Shown here: positions 1-8,779 of the stretch, in pieces | Numbering within the stretch: position 1 is the stretch's first letter | Layout: the number at the start of each line of letters is the position of its first letter | Assembly (NCBI RefSeq): GCF_009733595.1 | Contig: NZ_WOFH01000015.1 | Span: 62,001 to 126,000 of the forward strand | From: Actinomadura litoris | GTDB taxonomy: Bacteria > Actinomycetota > Actinomycetes > Streptosporangiales > Streptosporangiaceae | Direction: 5' to 3' | Length of the DNA: 64,000 nucleotides | Notes under the pieces: model-generated | Told to the model about the DNA's origin: nothing | Database searches by the model: none | Seen by the model: the letters and a program-made list of their open reading frames with translations, nothing else | Made by a program: the position numbers and the translations under genes

Positions 1-1
1 C

Positions 2-25
2 CGCATGACCCGGAAGCGGGGCTGA
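2..25 (+). CDS. C-terminal end of an upstream gene (partial), possibly a DUF3311-type small membrane protein
   Basis: Seven codons are open from the window edge and end RMTRKRG-stop, five bases before the symporter start. Actinobacterial symporters of this type are usually preceded by a small two-helix DUF3311 protein with a basic C-terminus, which fits. Too little is present to identify it, so the assignment rests only on position and the basic tail. Confidence 0.3.
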   Translation, partial: RMTRKRG

Positions 26-30
26 GCGGC

Positions 31-1641
31 GTGTCAAGCGACCACCTCACCGAGATGATCGTGTTCGGCGCGCTCTTCCTGCTGGTCAGCGGGATGGGCT
101 TCGTCGCGGCACGGTGGCGCCGGCCCGGCGACATGGACAGCCTGGACGAGTGGGGCCTCGGCGGCCGCAGCTTCGGCGGCTGGATCACCTGGTTCCTGCT
201 CGGCGGCGACCTCTACACCGCCTACACCTTCGTCGCCGTCCCGGCGCTGGTGTTCGGCGCGGGCGCGGCGGGCTTCTACGCCGTCCCCTACACGATCGTG
301 ATGTACCCGATCGTCTTCCTCGTGCTGATCCGGCTGTGGTCGGTGTCGCACGTCCACGGGTTCGTCACCCCCGCCGACTTCGTCCGCGCCCGGTTCGGGT
401 CGCCGACGCTGGCCCTCGCGGTCGCGGTCACCGGCATCGTCGCGACCATGCCCTACATCGCGCTGCAGCTCGTCGGCATCGAGGCCGTGCTGAAGTCGAT
501 GGGCGTGCACGGGCACTGGCCGATCGTCATCGCGTTCGTGGTGCTGGCGGCCTACACCTACCAGTCGGGGCTGCGGGCGCCCGCGCTGATCGCCTTCGTC
601 AAGGACGTCCTGATCTACCTGGTGGTCATCGTCGCGGTGCTGTACATCCCGACGAAGCTCGGCGGCTGGGGCGATATCTTCGACTCCGCGCAGGCGAAGT
701 TCGCCAAGTCCCCCGCGCCGAGCGACGGGATCCTCCTGGACGGCACGAACCAGCTCAACTACGCGATGCTGGCGCTCGGGTCGGCGCTCGCGCTGTTCCT
801 GTACCCGCACAGCGTCACGGGCGTGCTGGCGAGCCGGAACCGCGACGTGGTCAAGCGGAACATGGCGGCGCTGCCCGCCTACAGCCTGGTGCTCGGGCTG
901 ATCGCGCTGCTCGGCCTCATGGCGATCGACGCGGGCGTGAAGCCGGTCGTGACCGACGGCAAGCCCGACACCAACACGGTCGTCCCGCTGCTGTTCGACA
1001 AGATGTTCCCCGACTGGTTCGCGGGCGTGGCGTTCGCGGCCGTCGGCATCGGCGCGCTCGTCCCCGCGGCGATCATGTCGATCGCGGCGGCGAACCTGTT
1101 CACGCGCAACATCTACAAGGAGTACCTCCGCCCGGACGCGACCGAGAAGCAGGAGGCGACGGTCAGCAAGCTGGTCTCGCTCGTGGTCAAGGTCGGCGCG
1201 GTCGCCTGCATCCTGCTGCTGGACCCCGAGTTCTCGATCGACCTCCAGCTCATCGGCGGCGTCATCATCCTGCAGACGCTGCCGTCGGTGGCGCTCGGGC
1301 TCGTGACCCGCTGGTTCCACCGCGGCGCGCTGCTGGCGGGCTGGGCGGCCGGCCTGGCGGCGGGCCTGTGGATGCTGTACGGGATCCCGAACCCGGCGAA
1401 GGGCAAGGAGCACTTCGGCGGCTCGGCCTACAAGCTGAGCGACCTCGGCCTCGACACGAGGATGACGGTCTACGTCGGCATGCTGGCCCTGGCCGTCAAC
1501 CTCGCCGTCGCCGTGGCCGGCACCGTGGTCTGCCGCGCGGCGCGGCTCGCCGACGGTGTGGACGCCACCCGGCCGGACGACTACCTCGCCGACGCCGGCG
1601 ACCCGAAGGTCCAGCCGATCGAGCTGGCGGGCAGCACCTGA
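31..1641 (+). CDS. Sodium:solute symporter, monocarboxylate-permease (MctP/MctC) type
   Basis: 536 residues with about 13 hydrophobic helices, the usual size and topology of the SSS (solute:sodium symporter) family in the cytoplasmic membrane. The N-terminal half has the subgroup pattern of a Gly/Phe-rich helix followed by LLGGDLYTAYTFVAVPAL, and a conserved TMPYIALQLVGIEAV segment near residue 137, both typical of actinobacterial uptake systems for short monocarboxylates such as acetate, pyruvate or lactate. The GTG start lies five bases after an upstream stop, so it was probably co-transcribed with the preceding gene. Substrate is inferred from family only. Lactate would connect to the lut genes 44 kb away, but nothing in the sequence shows that link. 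A 7-bp inverted repeat follows the stop codon by 9 bases. Confidence 0.85.
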   Translation: MSSDHLTEMIVFGALFLLVSGMGFVAARWRRPGDMDSLDEWGLGGRSFGGWITWFLLGGDLYTAYTFVAVPALVFGAGAAGFYAVPYTIVMYPIVFLVLIRLWSVSHVHGFVTPADFVRARFGSPTLALAVAVTGIVATMPYIALQLVGIEAVLKSMGVHGHWPIVIAFVVLAAYTYQSGLRAPALIAFVKDVLIYLVVIVAVLYIPTKLGGWGDIFDSAQAKFAKSPAPSDGILLDGTNQLNYAMLALGSALALFLYPHSVTGVLASRNRDVVKRNMAALPAYSLVLGLIALLGLMAIDAGVKPVVTDGKPDTNTVVPLLFDKMFPDWFAGVAFAAVGIGALVPAAIMSIAAANLFTRNIYKEYLRPDATEKQEATVSKLVSLVVKVGAVACILLLDPEFSIDLQLIGGVIILQTLPSVALGLVTRWFHRGALLAGWAAGLAAGLWMLYGIPNPAKGKEHFGGSAYKLSDLGLDTRMTVYVGMLALAVNLAVAVAGTVVCRAARLADGVDATRPDDYLADAGDPKVQPIELAGST

Positions 1642-1649
1642 TCCGCGCC

Positions 1650-1668
1650 TGACATGTGACCCATGTCA
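1650..1668. promoter_or_regulatory. Perfect 7-bp inverted repeat, operator or weak terminator
   Basis: TGACATG, 5 bases, CATGTCA. It lies 9 bases after the symporter stop and covers the first possible ATG (1663) of the glycosyltransferase frame. It could be a dimeric-regulator operator over the next gene's promoter or a short terminator. Either reading favours the downstream GTG at 1705 as the glycosyltransferase start. Confidence 0.35.
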
Positions 1669-1704
1669 TACAACCGAACGGCGGCCCGACGGGGTCTCCC
1701 AGGT

Positions 1705-2508
1705 GTGAACGCCTCACCGCGCCTCTCCTCGCGCGCCGCACCGCGCGACCCCGTCGAGCTGTCGGTCGTGATCCCGGCCCACAACGAGCTGGCGCGCCTG
1801 CCGCGCACGCTCGGCGCCGTCCGGGACCACCTCGACCGGGGCCCGGACCGCTGGGAGCTGATCGTCGTCGACGACGGCTCCACCGACGGCACCGCGCGGC
1901 AGGTCCGGGCGGCCGCCCGGCGCGACCCGCGGATCCGGCTGCTGCGCACGCCCGCCAACCGGGGCAAGGGCCACGCCGTCCGGACCGGCGTGCTCGCCTC
2001 GCGCGGGCGGCTCGTGCTGGTCACCGACGCCGACCTCGCCACCCCCGTCGAGGAGCTGGGGCGGCTGCGCGCCGCGCTCGGCCCCCGCTGCGCGGCGGCG
2101 ATCGGCTCGCGGGCCCGCGTCCGCCGGCACCCGCTGCGGCTGGCGCCCGCGCGGCTCGGCCGGACGCTGATCCGGGCGCTCGCGGTGCGCGGGGTCGAGG
2201 ACACCCAGTGCGGCTTCAAGCTCTTCGACGGCGCCGCGGCCCGCACCGCGTTCGCCGTGGCCCGCGTGGACGGCTGGGGCTTCGACGTCGAGATCCTCGG
2301 CCTGTTCGCCCGGCTCGGGTGGCCGGTCGCGGAGGTCCCGGTCCGGTGGACGCACCGTCCGGGGTCCAAGATCCGTCCGGTGGATTACGCGAAGGTGCTC
2401 GCCGAGGTCGTCCTGATCGGCCTGCGGCTCGGGCCGGTGCGGCTCGTCCCGCCGCCCCGGGAGCCCGCCCCCGTCAGGGAGATCCAGGACGGGCGGGTGC
2501 CGGCGTGA
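1705..2508 (+). CDS. Family 2 glycosyltransferase, dolichyl/polyprenyl-phosphate sugar synthase-like
   Basis: A GT-A fold glycosyltransferase of about 267 residues. VVIPAHNE opens the nucleotide-binding domain, DDGSTDGT follows, DADLATP carries the metal-binding DxD-type motif, and the late WGFDVEIL motif is typical of dolichyl-phosphate glucosyl/mannosyl transferases. No membrane helix is seen, so it should act at the inner face of the membrane, charging a polyprenyl phosphate with a sugar. The start was taken at GTG 1705 because an ATG at 1663 (281 residues) lies inside a hairpin. Its stop overlaps the GTG of the next gene in GTGA, so it is translationally coupled to a large membrane protein, which may be the transferase that uses its lipid-linked sugar. 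The donor sugar is unknown. Confidence 0.82.
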   Translation: MNASPRLSSRAAPRDPVELSVVIPAHNELARLPRTLGAVRDHLDRGPDRWELIVVDDGSTDGTARQVRAAARRDPRIRLLRTPANRGKGHAVRTGVLASRGRLVLVTDADLATPVEELGRLRAALGPRCAAAIGSRARVRRHPLRLAPARLGRTLIRALAVRGVEDTQCGFKLFDGAAARTAFAVARVDGWGFDVEILGLFARLGWPVAEVPVRWTHRPGSKIRPVDYAKVLAEVVLIGLRLGPVRLVPPPREPAPVREIQDGRVPA

Positions 2509-4289
2509 CGGCGGACGTGGGCACCCGGCCCGGCGTGGACGGCGCGCGTTCCCGGTGGCGGCTCGGCGGGTGGCGGGCCGACCTCGCGGTCACCGCCGGG
2601 TTCCTGCTGGCCGCGGTCGCCGTCCTCGGGCGGCTGTGGATCGACCCCGGCGACCGCTACCTCGTCGACGGCGGGCAGGACCAGACCCAGTGGGAGTGGT
2701 TCTTCGCCGTCACGGCACGCGCCGTCACCCACCTCGACGACCCGTTCTTCACCACGCTCCAGAACTACCCGTCCGGCGTGAACCTGATGGGCAACACCGT
2801 CATGCTCGGGGTGTCGGTGCCGCTGACGCCGGTGACGCTGGCCTTCGGCCCCTCGGTGACGTGGGCGCTGGTGCTGACGCTCGGCCTCGGCGGGAGCGCC
2901 GCCGCGTGGTACCGGCTGTTCCAGCGGCACCTCGGGGCGTCCCGGGCCGCCGCCGCGGTGGGCGGCGGGTTCTGCGGGTTCGCGCCGCCGCTCGTCTCGC
3001 ACGCCAACGCCCACCCCAACTTCGTGGTGCTGGCCGCGATCCCGTTCATGATCGGACGGCTCGTCCGGCTGGCCCGGGGCGAGGGCGGCGCCGTCCGCGA
3101 GGGCGCGCCGCTCGGGCTGCTCGCGGCGTACCAGATCTACCTGGGCGAGGAGGTGCTGCTGCTCGCCGCGGCCGGGCTCGCCCTGTTCGCGGTGGCGTAC
3201 GCGGCGCTGCGCCCGGCGGCGGCGCGGGCGGCGGCCCGGCGGCTCGCGGCCGGGCTCGGCGTCGCCGCCGGGGTGTTCCTGCCGCTCACCACGTACGCGC
3301 TGGTCTGGCAGTTCTTCGGCGGGCAGAGCTACGACGGGCTGGTGCACAACCCGTCCGGCAACGACGTCACGGAGCTCACCGCGTTCGCGCGCCAGTCGCT
3401 CGCGGGGCACCAGGCGGTGCCGGGGCCGCTGGACGCGAGCCCGACCGAGCAGAACGCGTTCTTCGGCTGGCCGCTCGTGCTGCTGGTCGCGGCGCTGCTG
3501 GTCTGGCTGCGGCGCGACGCGCTCGCACGGGCCCTGGGCGTGGTGATCGGCGGCGCCGCCCTGCTGTCGCTCGGCCGCGAGGTGGTCGTGGACGGATACG
3601 AGACCGGGATCCCGGGACCGTGGCGCCTCGTGTCGCGGCTTCCGCTGTTCGAGTCGGTGATCGAGTCGCGGTTCGTCCTGGTGTGCGTCCCGGCGGTCGG
3701 GCTGCTGCTGGCGCTCGGCACCGACCGGTTCCTCGCCGCCGCCCCGGCGGGGCGGCGGGCCCGCATGCTGTGCGGCGTCGTCCTCGCCCAGGCGCTGGTG
3801 CCGATCGCGCCCAAGCCGCTGGCCGCGCACGACCGTCCGCCGGTCCCGGCGTTCTTCACCGACGGGACGTGGCGGCACCACGTCCGCCCGGGCCGGACGC
3901 TGGTCCCGGCGCCGCTGCCCGACGTCCCCGACGCGACGCCGCTGCACTGGCAGGTCGAGGCCGGGCTGGGGTTCCCCGTCCCGGAGGGCTACTTCATCGG
4001 CCCGTTCGGATCCGACCGCGAGGGCGGGTACGGCGCGCCCCGGCGGCCGACGTCCGACCTGCTGGCGAAGGCGCGCGACGAGGAGGACCCGCCGGTCGTC
4101 GGGGACGCCGACCGCGCCGCCGCCCGCGCCGACCTCGCCTACTGGAAGGCCGACGCGGTCGTGCTCGGCCCGGCGGAGCGCCACCGGGTGCTGCGCGAGG
4201 TCCTCCAGGAGCTGTTCGGGCCCGGCAGGTACGAGGGGGGCGTGTGGGTGTGGGACGTCCGTCCCCTTCTCGATGGCGCGGGGAGGTGA
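2505..4289 (+). CDS. Polytopic membrane protein, probable GT-C type glycosyltransferase
   Basis: 594 residues with roughly 10 hydrophobic helices, starting with TAGFLLAAVAVLGRLW, and a soluble C-terminal domain of about 170 residues. An acidic/aromatic loop after the first helix (residues about 50-75, DGGQDQTQWEWFF) resembles the extracytoplasmic catalytic loop of GT-C enzymes that take sugars from polyprenyl-phosphate donors. That assignment is inference, supported mainly by GTGA coupling to a polyprenyl-phosphate sugar synthase-like gene upstream. The 3' end overlaps the next gene, a sigma factor, by 17 bases. No family name was recognised with certainty. Confidence 0.65.
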   Translation: MTADVGTRPGVDGARSRWRLGGWRADLAVTAGFLLAAVAVLGRLWIDPGDRYLVDGGQDQTQWEWFFAVTARAVTHLDDPFFTTLQNYPSGVNLMGNTVMLGVSVPLTPVTLAFGPSVTWALVLTLGLGGSAAAWYRLFQRHLGASRAAAAVGGGFCGFAPPLVSHANAHPNFVVLAAIPFMIGRLVRLARGEGGAVREGAPLGLLAAYQIYLGEEVLLLAAAGLALFAVAYAALRPAAARAAARRLAAGLGVAAGVFLPLTTYALVWQFFGGQSYDGLVHNPSGNDVTELTAFARQSLAGHQAVPGPLDASPTEQNAFFGWPLVLLVAALLVWLRRDALARALGVVIGGAALLSLGREVVVDGYETGIPGPWRLVSRLPLFESVIESRFVLVCVPAVGLLLALGTDRFLAAAPAGRRARMLCGVVLAQALVPIAPKPLAAHDRPPVPAFFTDGTWRHHVRPGRTLVPAPLPDVPDATPLHWQVEAGLGFPVPEGYFIGPFGSDREGGYGAPRRPTSDLLAKARDEEDPPVVGDADRAAARADLAYWKADAVVLGPAERHRVLREVLQELFGPGRYEGGVWVWDVRPLLDGAGR

Positions 4290-4812
4290 CCCCGTCGACG
4301 AAGGCGAGTACGTGGAGTACGTGACCGGGGCGCTGCCGGGGCTGCGGCGGATCGCGCACCTGCTGTGCCACGACGCGCACCGCGCCGACGACATCGTCCA
4401 GACCACGCTGACCAGGCTCTACGTGCACTGGCGGCGCGCCCGCGCGGCCGAGGACACCGACCGGTACGTCCGCGCGATGCTCGTGCGGGTGTTCCTCAGC
4501 GAGCGGCGCCTGGCCTGGACGCGGGTCCGGCTCACGGGCGCGCCCGCCGACACGCCGGGCCGGGCGTCCGCGCCGGGGCCGGACGTGGAGACCCGGGCCG
4601 TGGTCCGCGCCGCGCTGGAGCGGGTGCCGCGCAAGCAGCGCGCCGTGCTCGTCCTGCGGTTCCTGTGCGACCTGCCGGTCGCGGAGGTCGCGGAGATCCT
4701 CGGCTGCTCGGAGGGCACCGTGAAGAGCCAGACCGCGCACGGCCTCGCCCGCCTGCGCGCCCTGATGGGCGCCCGGGACGCGGCGTTCCCCACCGGACGG
4801 GGAGAGGAGTAA
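4273..4812 (+). CDS. SigE-family ECF RNA polymerase sigma factor
   Basis: 179 residues. Region 2 (about 15-80) contains the helix RRIAHLLCHDAHRADDIVQTTL used for -10 recognition and core binding; region 4 (about 110-165) has VPRKQRAVLVLRFLCDL followed by the helix-turn-helix EVAEILGCSEGTVKSQ. This is the compact actinobacterial SigE family (TIGR02983 type). It starts inside the 3' end of the membrane-protein gene and is followed after 4 bases by a gene with a single membrane helix, the usual place for an anti-sigma partner. Its overlap with glycosylation genes suggests it responds to or controls envelope glycan assembly; that is inference. Confidence 0.88.
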   Translation: MARGGDPVDEGEYVEYVTGALPGLRRIAHLLCHDAHRADDIVQTTLTRLYVHWRRARAAEDTDRYVRAMLVRVFLSERRLAWTRVRLTGAPADTPGRASAPGPDVETRAVVRAALERVPRKQRAVLVLRFLCDLPVAEVAEILGCSEGTVKSQTAHGLARLRALMGARDAAFPTGRGEE

Positions 4813-4816
4813 CACC

Positions 4817-5452
4817 ATGGACGACCAGGACAAGGAGGCCGTGCGGCTCCTCGGCGCGCTGCGCGGCTTCGAGGCTCCCGCCGGCGGGGCCGTGGACACC
4901 GGACGCGCCGTCCGGTCGGGGCGCCGCCGGGTGCGGGCCCGCCGCGCGGCGGCCGCGGCCTCCACCGCCGCCGCGATCGCGGCGATCGCCGTCTCGGCGG
5001 CCCTCGCGCAGCGGGCGGCCGGTCCCGGACCGGAGCCCCGGCCCGTGGCGTCGGTGGAGCGGTTCGACGCGCGCCGGCACGCGTTCACGGTCGGGTCGGC
5101 GGGCGGGTTCGCCCCGCAGTCCTACCGGCCCGGACGCGACGTCCAGCGGATCACGCTGCGGGTCGAGCACCCCGGCGGCGCGCTGCGCGCGGACGGGATC
5201 GTGGAGATGTACCCGGCGGGCGGGCTGCCGCCGGGAAGCGGCGGACGCCCCCCGTCGGGACGGCGCGCGCCCGACGTGCACGGCCACCGCGCCTACTTCC
5301 TTCCCTCTCCCTTGCTGCGGCCCGGCGCGGTGGAGCTGGCGTGGGAGTGGAAGCCCGGGGCGTGGGGGTTCGTGTCCCTCAAGGGGCAGGGCGTGGACGA
5401 GGAGCGGGCCCAGCGGGTCGCCCTCAGCGTGCTCCCCGCCGCGGGCGGGTAG
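4817..5452 (+). CDS. Single-pass membrane protein, putative sigma partner
   Basis: 211 residues: a short cytoplasmic N-terminus, an Arg-rich stretch, one membrane helix at about 43-64 (Ala-rich), and an extracytoplasmic domain. This matches the layout of membrane anti-sigma factors, but no HxxxCxxC zinc motif is present, so it is not a ZAS-type protein. It is the second gene after a SigE-family sigma factor (4-base gap) and most likely modulates it. The last 29 bases overlap the convergent TetR gene. Confidence 0.7.
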   Translation: MDDQDKEAVRLLGALRGFEAPAGGAVDTGRAVRSGRRRVRARRAAAAASTAAAIAAIAVSAALAQRAAGPGPEPRPVASVERFDARRHAFTVGSAGGFAPQSYRPGRDVQRITLRVEHPGGALRADGIVEMYPAGGLPPGSGGRPPSGRRAPDVHGHRAYFLPSPLLRPGAVELAWEWKPGAWGFVSLKGQGVDEERAQRVALSVLPAAGG

Positions 5453-6044
5453 GCCCGGACGCGGCGGCGGGGAGCCCGCCGAGGATCAGCTCGACCAGGC
5501 CGTCCACGACGTCCGCCCTCGGCACCTCGCGGTCGTGGTCGAGCCACCAGTCCCCCGCCGTCCGCACCATGCCGACGATCGCGTGGCCCCACACGTGCGC
5601 GCGGGTCGGGTCGACCGACTCGCCCTCGGCCACCAGCATCTCGGCCAGCTCCCGGCCGACGTCCCGGATCATCGTGCTCATCGCGCCGTGCGCGGCCGAG
5701 CCCCGCGCGCCGGCCCGGTGGACGAGGAACCGGTAGAGGTTGGGGTCCGCCGAGATCGTCGCCAGGTAGGCGTCCACGGTGGCGCGGGCGCGCGAGCCGA
5801 TCGGGGCGTCCCGGGAGAACTCGCCCCGCAGGACCTCGATCAGCGCGCGGGTGTGCCGCTCGGCCAGCGCCCGGTACAGCCCGCCCTTGTCGCCGAAGTG
5901 GCGGTACAGGATCGGCTTGCTGATCCCGGCCTCGGCGGCGATCGCGGCCATCGACGCGGCCGGCCCCTCCCGCCGGATGACCCGGTCGGCGGCCTCCAGC
6001 AGCGCGCGGCGGCGCTCCGGATCACGTCCCGCGCCCACCGTCAT
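5424..6044 (-). CDS. TetR-family transcriptional regulator
   Basis: 206 residues. The N-terminal helix-turn-helix (about 10-55) has the TetR pattern: RRALLEAADRVIRREG, then MAAIAAEAGISKPILYRHFGDK. The rest is the helical ligand-binding and dimer domain, with a WWLDH motif near the end. The ATG at 6044 was preferred because residues upstream of it in the open frame do not look coding. A 6-bp inverted repeat lies 48 bases upstream and could be its own operator. Its natural target may be the NADP oxidoreductase gene just upstream on the same strand. Effector unknown. Confidence 0.87.
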   Translation of the reverse strand: MTVGAGRDPERRRALLEAADRVIRREGPAASMAAIAAEAGISKPILYRHFGDKGGLYRALAERHTRALIEVLRGEFSRDAPIGSRARATVDAYLATISADPNLYRFLVHRAGARGSAAHGAMSTMIRDVGRELAEMLVAEGESVDPTRAHVWGHAIVGMVRTAGDWWLDHDREVPRADVVDGLVELILGGLPAAASGPTRPRRGAR

Positions 6045-6091
6045 GATCTCGAACCTACCCGCCCCCCGCGCCACCGGCGGGCGGGCGAATC

Positions 6092-6107
6092 GAGAGGAGT
6101 ACCTCTC
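6092..6107. promoter_or_regulatory. Inverted repeat between oxidoreductase and TetR genes
   Basis: GAGAGG, AGTA, CCTCTC. It sits 48 bases upstream of the TetR start and 34 bases past the oxidoreductase stop, so it may be a TetR autoregulatory operator or a short hairpin at the end of the oxidoreductase transcript. Confidence 0.3.
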
Positions 6108-6140
6108 CACCGCCGAGTGGGCACGCGACACCTGGGCGGG

Positions 6141-7109
6141 TCAGGAGGCGACGGACAGGACGATCTTGCCGGTGGTGCGGCCGGTCTCCCCCAGGATGTG
6201 GGCCTGGGCGGCTTGTTCGAGGGGGAAGACCGCGTCGGCGACCACGCGCAGGCGGCCGTCCTCGACCAGGGAAGTGATCTCGCGCAACCCCGCATGGTCG
6301 GGTTCGACGAGCATGAACACCGCCCGGATCCCCGCCGCTTCGGCCTCCTCGGCGGGGAAGGTGTGGTCCAGCGGCAGGATCGAGATCAGCGTGCCGCCGG
6401 GCCGCAGCGTCCGCAGGGTCCGGGCCCAGTTGGGGCCGCCGAGGGAGTCCAGGGCGACATCCACGTCGCGGACGGTCTCGGCGAAGTCCTCGGTGCGGTA
6501 GTCGAACAGCTCGTCGGCGCCCAGCGAGCGCAGCAGCTCGTGCTTGCCCGCGCTGGCGGTGCCGATGACGTAGGCGCCGCGGGCCTTGGCGATCTGCACG
6601 GCCAGGTGGCCGACGCCTCCGGCGGCGGCGTGGATCAGGACGCGCCGGCCGGGCTGGAGGTTCGCGGTGTCCACCAGGGCCTGCCAGGCGGTCAGCGCGG
6701 CCAGCGGCAGGGCGGCGGCCTGGATATGGTTCAGGCCCTTCGGACGCGGCGCGAAATGCCGGGCCGGGGCGGCGACGTACTCGGCGTAGGCACCCGCCGG
6801 GTGCGGGAAGCACGGCATCCCGTACACGTCTTCGCCCGTTCGGAAGAGGGTCACCCCCTCGCCGACCGCCTCGACCACCCCGGCGACGTCGAAGCCGAGC
6901 GTGAACGGCGGCTCGGCGCCGTCGGCGAACACACCCCGGTCGCGGGTCTTCCAGTCGGCCGGGTTCACGCCCGCCGCGTGCACCCGGACCAGGATCTCGC
7001 CCCGGCCCGGGACGGGGCGCCGCGTCTCGATGACCTTGAGGACGTCCGGTGCTCCGGCGGCGTCCTGGGAGATGGCGCGCATGGTCGAAGGGATGATGGC
7101 GTGCTTCAT
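6141..7109 (-). CDS. NADP-dependent zinc-independent oxidoreductase (quinone oxidoreductase-like, MDR superfamily)
   Basis: 322 residues. A GroES-like domain at about 25-130 (RVHAAGVNPADWKTRDRG) precedes a Rossmann domain with IHAAAGGVGHLAVQIAKARGA at about 155-175, the NADP-binding signature of quinone-oxidoreductase/zeta-crystallin enzymes. Structural and catalytic zinc ligands are absent. Expected reaction: NADPH-dependent reduction of quinones or enones in the cytosol. It is divergent from a GlxA-type regulator (129-base gap), a common arrangement in which that regulator controls the reductase. Confidence 0.87.
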   Translation of the reverse strand: MKHAIIPSTMRAISQDAAGAPDVLKVIETRRPVPGRGEILVRVHAAGVNPADWKTRDRGVFADGAEPPFTLGFDVAGVVEAVGEGVTLFRTGEDVYGMPCFPHPAGAYAEYVAAPARHFAPRPKGLNHIQAAALPLAALTAWQALVDTANLQPGRRVLIHAAAGGVGHLAVQIAKARGAYVIGTASAGKHELLRSLGADELFDYRTEDFAETVRDVDVALDSLGGPNWARTLRTLRPGGTLISILPLDHTFPAEEAEAAGIRAVFMLVEPDHAGLREITSLVEDGRLRVVADAVFPLEQAAQAHILGETGRTTGKIVLSVAS

Positions 7110-7238
7110 GATGACGTGCTCTCTTCAACGAGGGGTTCGTAGGGGTCGTGCCGGCTTCGCCTGGGCACCTCGCAAGACTGCCCCGGCGGAGACCCCCCGA
7201 GTAGTGGCCCGATGGCCAAGCAATGAAAGGATCGGGTC

Positions 7239-8255
7239 ATGCACCGCGTTGGCGTTCTGGCCCTGGACGGCGTGGTCCCCTTCGAGCTCGGCATCCCCGC
7301 GCGGATCTTCGGCGCCGCCCGCGACGGCAGCGGCGAACGGCTCTACTCCGTGACCACGTGCAGCGTGGACGGCCTGCCCGTCCGCGCCGAAGCCGACTAC
7401 CAGATCACCGTCTCCCACGACGCCTCCCTGCTGGCCGCCGTCGACACCGTCGTCATCCCGCCCTCCAACGCGCTGGGGCCGATCCGCGAGGAGGGCCGCC
7501 TGCCGGACGCATTGCGCGAGGCTCTGGCTGCCATCCGTCCCGGAACCCGGATCGTGGCGATCTGCACCGGCACCTACGTCCTGGCCGCCGCGGGGCTGCT
7601 CGACGGCCGTCCCGCCACCACCCACTGGCGCGAAGCCGACCACCTGCAGCGCATGTTCACCACCGCCCGCATCGACCCCGACGTCCTCTTCGTCGACGAC
7701 GGCGAGATCCTCACCTCGGCCGGGGTCGCCGCCGGTATCGACCTGTGCCTGCACATCGTCCGCCGCGACCACGGCAGCGACACCGCCAACGAGGTCGCCC
7801 GCTCCTGCGTCGTACCGCCCTGGCGCGACGGCGGCCAGGCCCAGTACATCCGGCGTCCCGTCCCCGACCCCGCCGCCCCCGGCACCGCCCCCACCCAGGC
7901 GTGGATCATGGAACGGCTCTCCGAGCCCCTCACCCTGGCCGACATGGCGGCCCACGCCAACGTCAGCCTGCGCACCTTCACCCGCCGCTTCCGCGACGAG
8001 ACCGGCACCAGCCCCGGCCAATGGCTCATCCGCCAGCGCGTCGACCTGGCCCGCCACCTGCTGGAGACCACCGACTGGCCCGTCGACCTGGTCGCCGTCC
8101 GCGCCGGCTTCGGCACCGGCGTCTCCCTGCGCCAGCACCTCCACACGGCCATCGGGGTCACACCCCAGGCATACCGCCGCACCTTCCGCCCCCACCCGCC
8201 GACGATTCGACGCGGTAGCGGCAGAGCGTCGAAGGACCGGTCACTCTCGACCTGA
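7239..8255 (+). CDS. GlxA-type transcriptional regulator (DJ-1/PfpI domain plus AraC HTH)
   Basis: 338 residues. The N-terminal DJ-1/PfpI-like domain (about 1-170) has the nucleophile-elbow segment VAICTGTYVLAAAG with Cys near residue 109; in this group it is a ligand sensor, not a known enzyme. The C-terminal AraC module (about 215-320) has two helix-turn-helix elements, LADMAAHANVSLRTFTRRF and VDLVAVRAGFGTGVSLRQHL. The start has AAAGGA eight bases upstream. It is divergent from an NADP oxidoreductase gene, which is its likely target. Confidence 0.88.
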   Translation: MHRVGVLALDGVVPFELGIPARIFGAARDGSGERLYSVTTCSVDGLPVRAEADYQITVSHDASLLAAVDTVVIPPSNALGPIREEGRLPDALREALAAIRPGTRIVAICTGTYVLAAAGLLDGRPATTHWREADHLQRMFTTARIDPDVLFVDDGEILTSAGVAAGIDLCLHIVRRDHGSDTANEVARSCVVPPWRDGGQAQYIRRPVPDPAAPGTAPTQAWIMERLSEPLTLADMAAHANVSLRTFTRRFRDETGTSPGQWLIRQRVDLARHLLETTDWPVDLVAVRAGFGTGVSLRQHLHTAIGVTPQAYRRTFRPHPPTIRRGSGRASKDRSLST

Positions 8256-8779
8256 CCCGTAAGCGTCCGCGCGAGTCGGCTCTTCGCAGAGCTTCCGAAC
8301 AGGGCGAAGTAGGCCGTTGGTGACCATCCCCTGGAGACCGGGCTCGACCGCAGACCGCTTGATCGCGCGCGACGTGCCTCCACGGAGCCGACGGGCAAGC
8401 GTGGAGAGTGTCTGGACATCTGCCCCGGGGAGATCGTGCTGGGGGCACAGGCGCAGTCCCGGCTGGGAAACAGGCGACGAAGGCCGGGCGATTGAAGGCG
8501 GACGCGACGCGCAACGGCCTGCTGAGCGGGTCGCGGCCGCCAGCAACGCCATCGCCGATGCCCTGGCGGAGTGGCGATCACGAGGTGTTCCTTCCTGCCC
8601 GAGGAAAAGACTTAGTCGTCAAGAGTAGGCTAATCAACACTCTCAGTAACGAGGGAGCCGCTCCGCTTCGGGACCGTCCCGCCGGGGTGGGGTGGGAGGA
8701 CGATCTCGGCCGCGTACGCTGCCGCGAAGTCCCGGCGTGGCGGACCATCGCTCCGGGTCACGCCGATCTGAGGGGCCGG
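8256..8779. other. 524-base stretch without a supported gene
   Basis: Several short frames are open on both strands, but none has a ribosome binding site or a recognisable family. A locally AT-rich segment around 8610-8650 precedes the 3' end of the AraC gene. Confidence 0.5.

Noticed and set aside
8241-8552. Minus-strand frame of about 100 codons between the GlxA and AraC genes
   Set aside because: No ribosome binding site, no family resemblance, and equally open frames on the other strand.
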